A DNA stretch of 64,000 nucleotides, from contig NC_088307.1 in assembly GCF_032854445.1 (NCBI RefSeq), positions 28,676,484-28,740,483 on the forward strand, given 5' to 3'. The notes under the pieces are model-generated. The model saw only the letters and a list, made by a program, of their open reading frames with translations. It was not told the origin of the DNA and did no database searches. Both the position numbers and the translations under genes were made by a program. Below are positions 10,501 to 20,383 of the stretch, in pieces. Each line of letters begins with the position of its first letter. The stretch's first letter is position 1. The DNA comes from Liolophura sinensis (taxonomy: Eukaryota > Mollusca > Polyplacophora > Chitonida > Chitonidae).

Positions 10501-13205
10501 TCAAGAAACCTGTCAAGAAAGCATGAGAGGGTAGGAGGGGTGACAGGTTTCACATCATTATGTACATCAACGAACCTGTCAAGAAAGCATGACAGGGTAG
10601 GAGGGGTGACAGGTTTCACATCATTACATACATCAACGAACCTGTCAAGAAAGCATGAGAGGGTAGGAGGGGTGACAGGTTTCACATCATTACATACATC
10701 AACGAACCTGTCAAGAAAGCATGAGAGGGTAGGAGGAGTGACAGGTTTCACATCATTACCTACATCAACGAACCTGTCAAGAAAGCATGAGAGGGTAGGA
10801 GGGGTGACAGGTTTCACATCATTACATACATCAACGAACCTGTCAAGAAAGCATGACAGGGTAGGAGGGGTGACAGGTTTCACATCATTACGTATATCAA
10901 CGAACCTGTCAAGAAAGCATGACAGGGTAGGAGGGGTGACAGGTTTCACATCATTACGTACATCAACGAACCTGTCAAGAAAGCATGAGAGGGTAGGAGG
11001 GGTGACAGGTTTCACATCATTACATACATCAACGAACCTGTCAAGAAAGCATGACAGGGTAGGAGGGGTGACAGGTTTCACATCATTACGTACATCAACG
11101 AACCTGTCAAGAAAGCATGAGAGGGTAGGAGGGGTGACAGGTTTCACATCATTACATACATCAACGAACCTGTCAAGAAAGCATGAGAGGGTAGGAGGCG
11201 TGACAGGTTTCACATCATTACGTATATCAACGAACCTGTCAAGAAAGCATGAGGGGGTAGGAGGGGTGACAGGTTTCACATCATTACGTACATCAACGAA
11301 CCTGTCAAGAAAGCATGAGAGGGTAGGAAGGGTGACAGGTTTCACATCATTACGTACATCAACGAACCTGTCAAGAAAGCATGAGAGGGTAGGAGGGGTG
11401 ACAGGTTTCACATCATTACCTACATCAACGAACCTGTCAAGAAAGCATGAGAGGGTAGGAGGGGTGACAGGTTTCACATCATTACATACATCAACGAACC
11501 TGTCAAGAAAGCATGACAGGGTAGGAGGGGTGACAGGTTTCACATCATTACATACATCAACAAACCTGTCAAGAAAGCATGACAGGGTAGGAGGGGTGAC
11601 AGGTTTCACATCATTACGTACATCAATGAACCTGTCAAGAAAGCATGACAGGGTAGGAGGGGTGACAGGTTTCACATCATTACATACATCAACGAACCTG
11701 TCAAGAAAGCATGAGAGGGTAGGAGGGGTGACAGGTTTCACATCATTACGTACATCACTGAACCTGTCAAGAAAGCATGAGGGGGTAGGAGGGGTGACAG
11801 GTTTCACATCATTACATACATCAATGAACCTGTCAAGAAAGCATGAGAGGGTAGGAAGGGTGACAGGTTTCACATTATTACGTACATCAACGAACCTGTC
11901 AAGAAAGCATGAGAGGGTAGGAGGGGTGACAGGTTTCACATCATTACGTACATCAACGAACCTGTCAAGAAAGCATGACAGGGTAGGAGGGGTGACAGGT
12001 TTCACATCATTACATACATCAAGGAACCTGTCAAGAAAGCATGAGAGGGTAGGAGGGGTGACAGGTTTCACATCATTACGTACATCAATGAACCTGTCAA
12101 GAAAGCATGAGGGGGTAGGAGGGGTGACAGGTTTCACATCATTACATACATCAATGAACCTGTCAAGAAAGCATGAGAGGGTAGGAAGGGTGACAGGTTT
12201 CACATTATTACGTACATCAATGAACCTGTCAAGAAAGCATGACAGGGTAGGAGGGGTGACAGGTTTCACATCATTACATACATCAACGAACCTGTCAAGA
12301 AAGCATGAGAGGGTAGGAGGGGTGACAGGTTTCACATCATTACATACATCAACGAACCTGTCAAGAAAGCATGAGAGGGTAGGAGGGGTGACAGGTTTCA
12401 CACATCATTACATACATCAACAAACCTCTCAAGAAAGCATGACAGGGTAGGAGGGGTGACAGGTTTCACATCATTATGTACATCAACGAACCTGTCAAGA
12501 AAGCATGACAGGGTAGGAGGGGTGACAGGTTTCACATCATTACATACATCAACGAACCTGTCAAGAAAGCATGAGAGGGTAGGAGGGGTGACAGGTTTCA
12601 CATCATTACGTACATCAACGAACCTGTCAAGAAAGCATGACAGGGTAGGAGGGGTGACAGGTTTCACATCATTACATACATCAACGAACCTGTCAAGAAA
12701 GCATGAGAGGGTAGGAGGCGTGACAGGTTTCACATCATTACATACATCAACAAACCTGTCAAGAAAGCATGAGAGTGTAGGAGGGGTGACAGGTTTCACA
12801 TCATTATGTACATCAATGAACCTGTCAAGAAAGCATGAGGGGGTAGGAGGGGTGACAGGTTTCACATCATTACGTACATCAAGAAACCTGTCAAGAAAGC
12901 ATGACAGGGTAGGAGGGGTGACAGGTTTCACATCATTACATACATCAACGAACCTGTCAAGAAAGCATGACAGGGTAGGAGGGGTGACAGGTTTCACATT
13001 ATTACGTACATCAACGAACCTGTCAAGAAAGCATGAGAGGGTAGGAGAGGTGACAGGTTTCACATCATTACATACATCAACGAACCTGTCAAGAAAGCAT
13101 GAGAGGGTAGGAGGGGTGACAGGTTTCACATCATCACGTACATCAACGAACCTGTCAAGAAAGCATGAGAGGGTAGGAGGGGGTGACAGGTTTCAGATCA
13201 CTGCG
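7515..13205. repeat. 66-bp tandem array, about 86 copies (DHX9 intron 1)
   Basis: The unit on the plus strand runs GACAGGGTAGGAGGGGTGAC, AGGTTTCACATCATTACATA, CATCAACGAACCTGTCAAGA, AAGCAT, 66 bp in total. The main variants are GACAGGG/GAGAGGG, ACATACATC/ACGTACATC/ACGTATATC and GGAGGGG/GGAAGGG. The array is 5.7 kb of the 6.6-kb intron. Its last unit runs into the exon-2 acceptor. Because 66 is divisible by three and lacks stops in one frame per strand, frames of 677 aa (minus) and 690 aa (plus) are open; they are not genes. Each unit has TGACAGGTT and its reverse complement AACCTGTCA 23 nt apart. Confidence 0.97.
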
Positions 13206-13660
13206 TACATGTACATCAGATCAGGCTTGTTTCTTTTAATTATTTACCTGGCTGGTGTTTACAGTTACGGAGAATTTCTCACTTCTTTTTAAATAAGAAG
13301 GGGGTTTGAAAGAAAGATTTTCTTGCTGTGGATGATGTTAAGAAGAAAATACTGTAAATTCAATAAATATTTCCTGCTTTCCACCACAGAATAATTAGGT
13401 GCATGAAAAGTTTGGCTCACTGGCTCCTTTTACTTGCGAATGTACACATGACCTGCATGCAATATTTCATGCCTTGCTCCTCTAAAGCTTTTATGTCGTT
13501 TCTTTCATTCATATTTTCTTTAAAATCCGTCCCCTCCATCCCAGCCTAAAGCAACAATTGGCAAGGAAGAATTTCTTTTTTGGGGATGGCCCACTAGACA
13601 CTGTCTTTGAAAATATTTGAATCCCTACTCAAAAGCTTTTGGGCGGGAATGCGGGGGGGA
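13206..13660. other. DHX9 intron 1, unique 5' part
   Basis: Unique, AT-rich intronic sequence between the 66-bp array and the SINE at 13661. No feature was recognised. Confidence 0.5.
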
Positions 13661-13923
13661 GGGCCTTCATGACTGAGTTGGTAAGCGCACTAGCGCAGCG
13701 TAATGACCCAGAAGACTCTAACCAATGAGGCCATTGTGAGTTCAAATCCAGCTCGTGGCTGGCTTCCTCTCCAGACGTACGTGGCAAGGTCTCCCAGCAA
13801 CCTGCAGATGGTTGTGGATTTACCCTAAGCTGTGCTTGGTTTCCACCTACCATAATGCTGACAGCCGTTGTATAAGTGAAATATTCTTGAGTATGACGAA
13901 AAACACCAATCAAATAAATAAAT
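13661..13923 (+). mobile_element. tRNA-derived SINE, full length, old copy (family 1)
   Basis: Runs from GGGCCTTCATGACTGAGTTG (A box) through GTGAGTTCAAATCC (B box), the AACCTGCAGATGG central part and the AAATATTCTTGAGTATGACG 3' end to an (AAAT)n tail. It aligns in order with the younger copy at 59581 but has many CpG-decay changes. It lies in DHX9 intron 1 on the strand opposite to the gene. Confidence 0.88.
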
Positions 13924-14145
13924 CACATCAAAAGTTTTTACTGAGCTTTTCTCCACAAAATCCCAAGCATACATATTATTTTCATCACCTGTGTGATTTA
14001 AGTAAAAGAAATAAAGCCCTACTTTAATCTTCATGATAGGATTGAGTTATGTGACAGAAACATTTCTCTACAAGACAGCCCAAGTCATCAGAATTCCAAA
14101 ACAAATGAGTCTGGGGTCTTCCAGCAAGCGCAGCCTCTTTCTCAC

Positions 14146-14256
14146 CTCACACTTGAATCTGGGTCGGTGTTTTGGTCCTGAAGTCGCAAACTCGTACTCT
14201 GGGCAGACTTTCCGCTGGCTACACCAGGTGTTCAGGACCTGTTTTACCTCACCCAT
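14146..14256 (-). CDS. DHX9: DHX9-like exon 1 (start codon, first half of dsRBD1)
   Basis: Reads 37 codons from ATG at 14256-14254: MGEVKQVLNTWCSQRK, then a stretch ending RPRFKCE, followed by a good GTGAG donor at 14145-14141. This is the first alpha helix and first two beta strands of dsRBD1 in RNA helicase A, where the protein also starts with MG-x-VK and has a conserved Trp-Cys, then R-x-F-x-C-E. The start is chosen because the family begins at exactly this Met. Upstream on the minus strand a pyrimidine-rich acceptor (TCCTGTAG at 14290-14283) suggests that the 5' UTR is split by an intron just before the start codon. The next exon begins with Val-Arg-Val-Glu-Gly, which completes the CEV motif across the junction. 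Confidence 0.9.
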
Positions 14257-14282
14257 TGAATTGTTTCAGCAGCTTGATCTCT

Positions 14283-16141
14283 CTACAGGAGAAAACTGTC
14301 CCGTCAGGTGCCTGGAATGTATAGTACAAGCCTACTATCTCACAAATTTTATAGCCAGGGTAAACTCTGTGCCCTTGACTGAATCAATGAATGACGGATT
14401 GAACGAGTAAGGCTTAATATCACTTTGGCCATAAGCCGATTTGCATTTCAAGAATCTTGCAAGTTCACAGGTTTTTGGACACGACAAGGTGAGGGCTTTT
14501 GCAAACTAAAGTCGCTCAAAGACATGGTCTCAGGAGCCAACAGACCCAACTATGCAAGATGTGTACTCTAACCAGCAGCTACCATAAAATCGCACCTTTA
14601 AGCCATGTCAGTATGCAAGAACCCCCACCTTCTCTCATCCAAACCTGCGTGAACCTGTAAGACGTCCAAAATGCCGAGTCAGCTCATCCTAGAGATAACA
14701 ACTCATCTGGTGCACACTCCTGCTACTTCCCTAGACAGGTGGAAGTTACTCCACCTGCAGATAAAAATCCTGCCCACATGGTTCTTGTCTACACCACAGC
14801 TTTTCAGCCCTCAATTCGCTCAATTCAACGATATTGGCAAAACCCTGCGATAAGTTTCAGCTGCTATTGTTAGTTGTTTCAAAAAAAAACTCAAAAAAAG
14901 GCTGTTTCTTTGTATTTTTATCTGTGCAGAGCTGGGCTCCACGTGTTGTTGCAGCTAAAATTTTACACTGACATTCCTCCAGTTCACAAGCCTGAAGAAG
15001 TCTCCACCACCTAGGATTTGCGCACCACATGCACATCGTGGAGAATAGCACTGGGGAGTCTCACTTTCATTTCATTGTGTTTTGAAGAAATGTGCCACAT
15101 TGCTGAACATTTTGCAAAGTTTGGCTTGGATCTGGCGCAGGGCTCAATGGTTGTAAAAACTAGGTTACTGTGTTTATGTCTAGTTTTCTTCATCACTACT
15201 TGCGTCAATTCATTCATATTTCCCTGAACAAGTCTAGCCAAATACGAAGGAGATCCTTTTCAGATAGAGTCCATGTGACAAAAGCATGTGACAAACGCAC
15301 ATGCGCACTCAACCATTACCATGTTAATCTGTCACGTCTAAGAAACACACTCTGTCACAGCAACTAAAATGGTCTGGTTGTCTGAAAGACGAGCTATAGA
15401 CCCAACATGATGTCTATTGGAAGTTCGAATCCAGAGTTTTTCAAACCAACTGAACAGGCAATACACTGAGGTTTATAAGGGCCACAAACAGGTAATCGCT
15501 GAACACTCATGGATGACAGTATCGGGTGACATGGACTAGGGGGCAGTTGTCAACACTAGGTCGACCCTGGTCCTGGTTGGTCAAAACTGTTTGGAGACTT
15601 AATACCAGATTTAACTTTAAACCAAGTCCTCAATTTTGTACTTAGCCCAAACATCATTGCATAACAGTACATTAAATATGAACTAAGCCTGCAGCTATCA
15701 TACTTTGGACTTTGGTCAGCTGTATTAGTTGCTGAATTTGTCTAAAAAATCATAAAATTGACTTAAATGCAGTTTTAGCTAATACACTTTCGAACAACTG
15801 GGCCCAGTTAGTTAGTCAATGAATCTCTTCTCAGATGTTCGTTGTGAAAAGCCGGTTCTTCAGTGAATTGACCTCACTGTATCACGTGGTCGGAGACAGC
15901 AACCTCGACTTCAAAATCCCCCAAACGCCCAGATAGGGGCATGCAGACATGCTGTGTGAGTGTTGAAACACGCCTTTGTCTTTTGGGGCAGCGAAAACTG
16001 GCGCATCAATCAAGAAAACATGGTTAAACTGTAGAGATCTACGAGTGTAATGTGAACAAAAGCACGACCCAAAATCCTTTCATCAGTTTGTTAAAGCAAT
16101 TAGCCATTACATGCAAAATAACAGAATCCATTTGCACTTAC
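14283..16141. other. Presumed 5' UTR intron of the DHX9-like gene
   Basis: No coding exon, RNA gene or clear transposon was recognised in this stretch. It would be the intron between the possible non-coding first exon (ends at 16142) and the exon carrying the start codon (acceptor AG at 14284-14283). Confidence 0.35.
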
Positions 16142-16350
16142 TTGTCTGCGATGACTTAGTGCGAAATATGACAACAACACACGCTAGCGAAGATACAAGC
16201 TCGGCCGCTGCAGCTAGGCGTTGGTCAGCACTCCTCGAGTTACTTCCCTTAGAAAAGCCAAAGCGCTCACAGTTAACGCACAATATAATGGGATTAAGCG
16301 TGCCACTAGTTCCGCATTGTGCTCATAACTGGCGCTCAGCTTTCAGTTAG
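16142..16350 (-). promoter_or_regulatory. Possible DHX9 non-coding first exon and promoter area
   Basis: The segment is CpG-rich compared with its surroundings (GCTAGCG, TCGGCCGC, CTCGAG) and on the minus strand ends in a perfect GTAAGT donor (16141-16136) after CGCAGACAA. It lies about 1.9 kb upstream of the acceptor at 14284-14283, where the coding first exon begins just before its ATG. Together these fit a 5' UTR exon with the promoter at about 16.25-16.4 kb. No TATA box or other core element is convincing, and the transcription start cannot be placed. Confidence 0.3.
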
Positions 16351-16486
16351 AAAAAAAAATCATAATAAAAATCGACTTACCACCTTCATTTATGAATTAA
16401 TTGTTTTCTTTACAGGTTTGAGACGTTTGTGGCGATAGGTATAAATGTCAAATCATGATCAAATTAACAAACCTATGACCAGTGCT

Positions 16487-16770
16487 CTTCAGGCTGATAG
16501 GCATATGGTTAGGGCGTCAGCCTCGAAGTCGGGTGATCCGTGATCAAACCCAGGCCGGGTCATACCAAAGACTTGGTAAAATGGTAAGTTTGTTGCTGCC
16601 TTGCCTGGCGCTCAGCACTAGGAGTGGTTGACCAGCGAGGGCCGGGTGGGGTGGCATGTCTGTTATCTTCAGCATGATGGGGTAGGCCTATACAACTTCA
16701 GTGGAGGCAAGACTTTGGTGGCGTGCGTGGTCTCACTCTGCCGTTTAGCTATGCATTCATATAACTTTGA
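16487..16770 (+). mobile_element. tRNA-derived SINE-like element (family 3)
   Basis: GGCATATGGTTAGGGCGTCA (A-box-like) followed by GTGATCAAACCCAGGCC (B-box-like) forms a tRNA-like head. A body with GGGTGGGGTGGCATG and a TAGCTATGC end follow. A family-1 SINE is inserted immediately downstream. No target-site duplication was found for this element. Confidence 0.5.
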
Positions 16771-16792
16771 GCATCTGGGTTCCTCGCAAGAA

Positions 16793-16997
16793 TTTATTTA
16801 TTTATTTATTTGATTGCGTTTTACGCCGTACTCAAGAATATTTCACTTATGCGACGGCGGACAGCATTATGGTGGGAGGAAATCGGGCAGAGCCCGGGGG
16901 AAACCCACGACCATCCGCAGGTTGCTGGCAGACCTTCCCACTTACGGCCGGAGAGGAAGCCAGCATGAGCTGGACTTGAACTCACCGCGACCGCATT
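16793..16997 (-). mobile_element. SINE (family 1), 5'-truncated, with 15-bp target-site duplication
   Basis: Minus-oriented element starting from an (ATTT)n tail at 16793, then GCGTTTTACGCCGTACTCAA through to TGAACTCACCGCGACCGCAT; the tRNA head is missing. The direct repeat GGTTCCTCGCAAGAA flanks it exactly (16778-16792 and 16998-17012), showing target-primed insertion. High CpG retention implies a recent event. Confidence 0.92.
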
Positions 16998-17248
16998 GGT
17001 TCCTCGCAAGAACCAGGGGGTAATAAATAGCATATGGAGCAAAATATGTGAAATGCTGGTTTTTGCCGATTAGTTTAAAGTACAAGACAAGAAAACCATC
17101 ATATTTGAAGGTTAGGCACATTCTGATTATTTTTCCAGAAAAAAGTTCTTACCTAAATCTGTATTTTTCATTATTTGTGAAAAATCTTATTCAAGGCCTA
17201 TCGATCTCGCCTGGCGAAAATTCGGATTGTTTTCACCTGCAGCACTCT

Positions 17249-17455
17249 AGTGCCTGAGGCGCCTTACCGAAGGCAAGTAAGCCGTCCCGCCCGAGCCATT
17301 ATACTGATACGGGTCAACCAGTCGTTGCACTATCCCCTTCATGATGAATGCCAAGCGAAAAAGTTACAACTTCCTCTTTTAAAGTCTTAGGTGTGACTAG
17401 ACCCAGGATTGATCCTGGATATACCGCTCCCGAAGAGGACGATCTACCAAGTGTG
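17249..17455 (-). mobile_element. SINE fragment (family 2)
   Basis: Shares long stretches with the copies at 26185 and 33263: GATACGGGTCAACCAGT, TGATGAATGCCAAGCG, GTTACAACTTCCTCTT, TTAGGTGTGACT and ACCGCTCCCGAAG. It lacks the 3' tail part. Confidence 0.8.
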
Positions 17456-17519
17456 CGAACCGGGCCGGTGACTGACTAAGAGTTCAGGTGCACACAACGT
17501 ATGCCCCAGCAAATGCATT

Positions 17520-17960
17520 TGTTTTAAATGTATAAAAGAAAAAAAGCATAATTTAGGTCTATGACCCCTGAGATGAATCGGCATCGATGTTGTGATACTT
17601 ATGTTGTTACCATGACAACCGCCCAAGTGGACAAGTGTCTCCACCTAAAACGAAAATTTCATGTGGAAAACAGTTGGAGTTGTAGCCCGGACACGAAATC
17701 ATTTCTATTTATATAGTATATATAAGGAAAATGACTATATGGTTACCACGACAACCGCAGAAATGGACAAATGTGAGTCGTGACACTTTGTCATCTGCGT
17801 ATCAATGTATCCACACAAAAAATTTAAAACTCTGCGTATAAAACAGTTGGAGTTGTATACTGGAAACGAAATTATAGCTATTTATACAGAATAAATGAAA
17901 AGAAATGGATACATGTATCTGGTTACCATGACACCTGCGAAAATTGACAAATGTTTCAGT
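17520..17960. repeat. Degenerate direct repeat, about 3 copies
   Basis: GTTACCATGACAACCGC followed by a GGACAAATG-like string occurs near 17609, 17740 and 17923, with AACAGTTGGAGTTGTA and ACGAAAT...TATTTATA between them at 17670-17710 and 17843-17890. Spacing is irregular (131 and 183 bp). Confidence 0.6.
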
Positions 17961-18765
17961 GCGTTAATCTGTTTGAAAATAGCATAACTAACAATATGCC
18001 CTTAAAGTCAAAAAATTAATGTGTTGACTTTAACAGACACTCTGTTGCCTGAGTGATGCTAGAATGTATTCCGCTTTTGCAACAGAGTATTCCGTTAAAT
18101 ATAACACACATATTTATATTAAGTCAACATAAAGATTTTATTAGACTAACAGGATATTATGTTGAACGTGACACAATACTATGGTGGAATAACAATACAT
18201 ACTATCATCACTCAGACAACAGATTTCCTGATAATTTTTTGAGTGTGGAATACAGCATCTGGATATCCACACTGTCTTTAATCGATCTATCTATACCCGA
18301 CAGTCGCCTTCTATCGAAACAGCCATAAAATGGTAATAATTTGATACAAAAATCTAGGACTCTTATTTTAGAAAGTGTGATTATAAGGCAAAGAAAACAC
18401 TAAAACGAATTATGTATCAGATGAAAGACCGTTAAGAACTATCCTGGAAAATAACTGAATTTATGTGTGTGTGTGTTTTTTTTCCCACAATTTGTTTAGC
18501 AAAATGTATTTGAATCGTTTATTCCAGGGTGGTCTTTCCTCTTTTCACAGTGGAACCGGTGACGTCACAGAAGGCTTTTTCCACCCAACTCACATTAGAT
18601 TTCTGCATTTCATCATTCGAAACGCATATACTTATAGATCCATGAATGCATTCGCTAATTTGACCTTGAAACGAATTATTTCAGGTAAAAATTACACAGT
18701 TATACAGTTTCTTGTATAGGGGATTTTGGTTTTTGTTATACCGGGTACGACGTTGGACATGCTTG
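17961..18765. other. Intergenic, no gene recognised
   Basis: Open frames of 84-91 aa occur but have no recognisable motif and no splice context. I see nothing else in it except a short (TG)n run near 18466. Confidence 0.4.
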
Positions 18766-18844
18766 TACCAGCTAGTCAGTTAAATTACCAGCTAGTCAGT
18801 TAAATTACCAGCTAGTCAGTTAAATTACCAGCTAGTCAGTTAAA
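18766..18844. repeat. 20-bp tandem repeat, 4 copies
   Basis: TACCAGCTAGTCAGTTAAAT repeats at 18766, 18786, 18806 and 18826 with almost no divergence. Confidence 0.95.
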
Positions 18845-19149
18845 ACTATGTATATTCTCCGTGACCCTAAAATGTGCCGTAACCCAACCTTTTTTCCAGG
18901 CGTGCATGAACGAGCCACACGGAAGCCATGGACATTTACCTTCAGATTCTTGACTTTCCACTAGATATGACACACAAGGCCTAGGTTCAACCCGAGGATC
19001 GGGCAGAGCATATGCGTTATTACTTTCTTCCCGCACTGTCAATGGAGCTCTGGTGGCAATCATCAAACAGTCGACATTAATCATACTAGACATGCAGTTC
19101 GGGTGTTAATAGATAATCGTTCAATATATGAGAGGGCCGTAAACCCAAT

Positions 19150-20312
19150 CAACTGACCAATGGGGCTTAGAAAATCTGTGGTGTTGAACTGACTAGTGGG
19201 ACCATAGTAAAACTATCGTATTTCGCACTGACCCCTGGAACCTTAGGAAAACTGTAGTGTTCCGGACTGACCACTGGAACCTTAGGAAAACTGTGGTGTT
19301 CTGGACTGACCCCTGGAGTCTCAGGAAAACTGTGGTGTTCCGGACTGACCACTGGCACCTTATGAAAACTGTGGTGTTCCGGACTGACCCCTGGAACCTA
19401 AGGAAAACTGTGGTGTTCCGGACTGACCCCTGGAACCTTAGGAAAACTGTGGTGTTCCGGACTGACCCCTGGAGTCTCAGGAAAACTGTGGTGTTCCGGA
19501 CTGACCACTGGCACCTTATGAAAACTGTGGTGTTCCGGACTGACCACTGGCACCTTAGGAAAACTGTGGTGTTCCGGACTGACCACTGGAACCTTAGGAA
19601 AACTGTGGTGTTCCGGACTGACCACTGGAACCTTAGGAAAACTGTGGTGTTCGGGACTGACCCCTGGAACCTAAGGAAAACTGTGGTGTTCCGGACTGAC
19701 CACTGGCACCTTATGAAAACTGTGGTGTTCGGGACTGACCCCTGGAACCTAAGGAAAACTGTGGTGTTCCGGACTGACCCCTGGAACCCTAGGAAAACTG
19801 TGGTGTTCCGGACTGACCACTGGCACCTTAGGAAAACTGTGGTGTTCAGGACTGACCCCTGGGGTCTCAGAAAAACTGTGGTGTTCCGGACTGACCGCTG
19901 GGGCCTTAGGAAAACAGTGGTGTTCTGGACTGGCCACTGGAACCTACGGAAAACTGTAGTGTTCCGGACTTACCTATTGAACCTTAGGAAAACTGTGGTG
20001 TTCCGGACTGACCACTGGAGCCTTAGGAAAACTGTGGTGTTCCGGACTGACAACTTGGGCCTTAGGGAAAGTGTGGTGTTCCGGACTGACAGCTTGGGCC
20101 TTAGGGAAAGTGTGGTTTTCCGGACCTACCATTGAGACCTTAGGGAAAATGTAGCTTTCCGGACTACCCACTGGAACCTTAGGAAAACTGTGGTGGTCCG
20201 GACTGACTCCTTGGGCCTTAGGAAAACTACGGTTTTCCAGACTCGCCACTGAGGCTTTAGTAAACCAATGCTTTCCGGATTGACCACTGGGGCCTGAGGA
20301 AAACTGTGGTGG
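19150..20312. repeat. 39-bp tandem array, about 29 copies
   Basis: The unit contains CCTTAGGAAAACTGTGGTGT and TCCGGACTGACCACTGGAA. Period 39 bp (13 codons), giving a spurious 292-aa plus-strand frame and shorter minus-strand ones. Edge units (near 19160 and 20100-20310) are more diverged than central ones, as expected when homogenisation acts on the middle of an array. Confidence 0.95.
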
Positions 20313-20383
20313 TTCTTTTTTTTTTTTTCACTTTTTTCATCTGGAAGGTAGAATAAAGTTTAACACCTTCGTTTTTCATTCAC

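Larger units (their letters stand above)
2241..14256 (-). other. DHX9: DHX9 / RNA helicase A-like gene, 5' coding part (gene span)
   Basis: Span of the four recognised coding exons of a DHX9 (RNA helicase A, maleless) homologue, an ATP-dependent DEAH-box helicase that unwinds RNA and RNA:DNA structures in the nucleus. Only the N-terminal region, about 206 codons, is here: dsRBD1 (exons 1-2), a Gly/Pro-rich linker (exon 3) and the beginning of dsRBD2 (exon 4). The helicase core, OB fold and RGG tail would lie left of base 1. Introns are about 6.6 kb, 1.8 kb, 3.0 kb and more than 2.2 kb, each loaded with minisatellites. Introns 1, 2 and 3 are all phase 0 and fit together. Its intron-containing structure rules out a processed pseudogene. 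Exon 2 carries apparent single-base indels, so an assembly error or a decaying copy cannot be excluded. Confidence 0.85.

Noticed and set aside
10368-12450. Overlapping 677-aa (minus) and 690-aa (plus) open frames as repeat-protein genes
   Set aside because: They are by-products of a 66-bp unit lacking stops; they have no non-repeat domain, lie within a DHX9 intron, and the same unit is open on both strands.
7515-13205. CRISPR array
   Set aside because: There are no unique spacers between repeats; units are head to tail, and the context is an animal gene.
19257-20135. 292-aa plus-strand frame as a gene
   Set aside because: It is the translation of the 39-bp minisatellite; there is no start context, domain or splice evidence.
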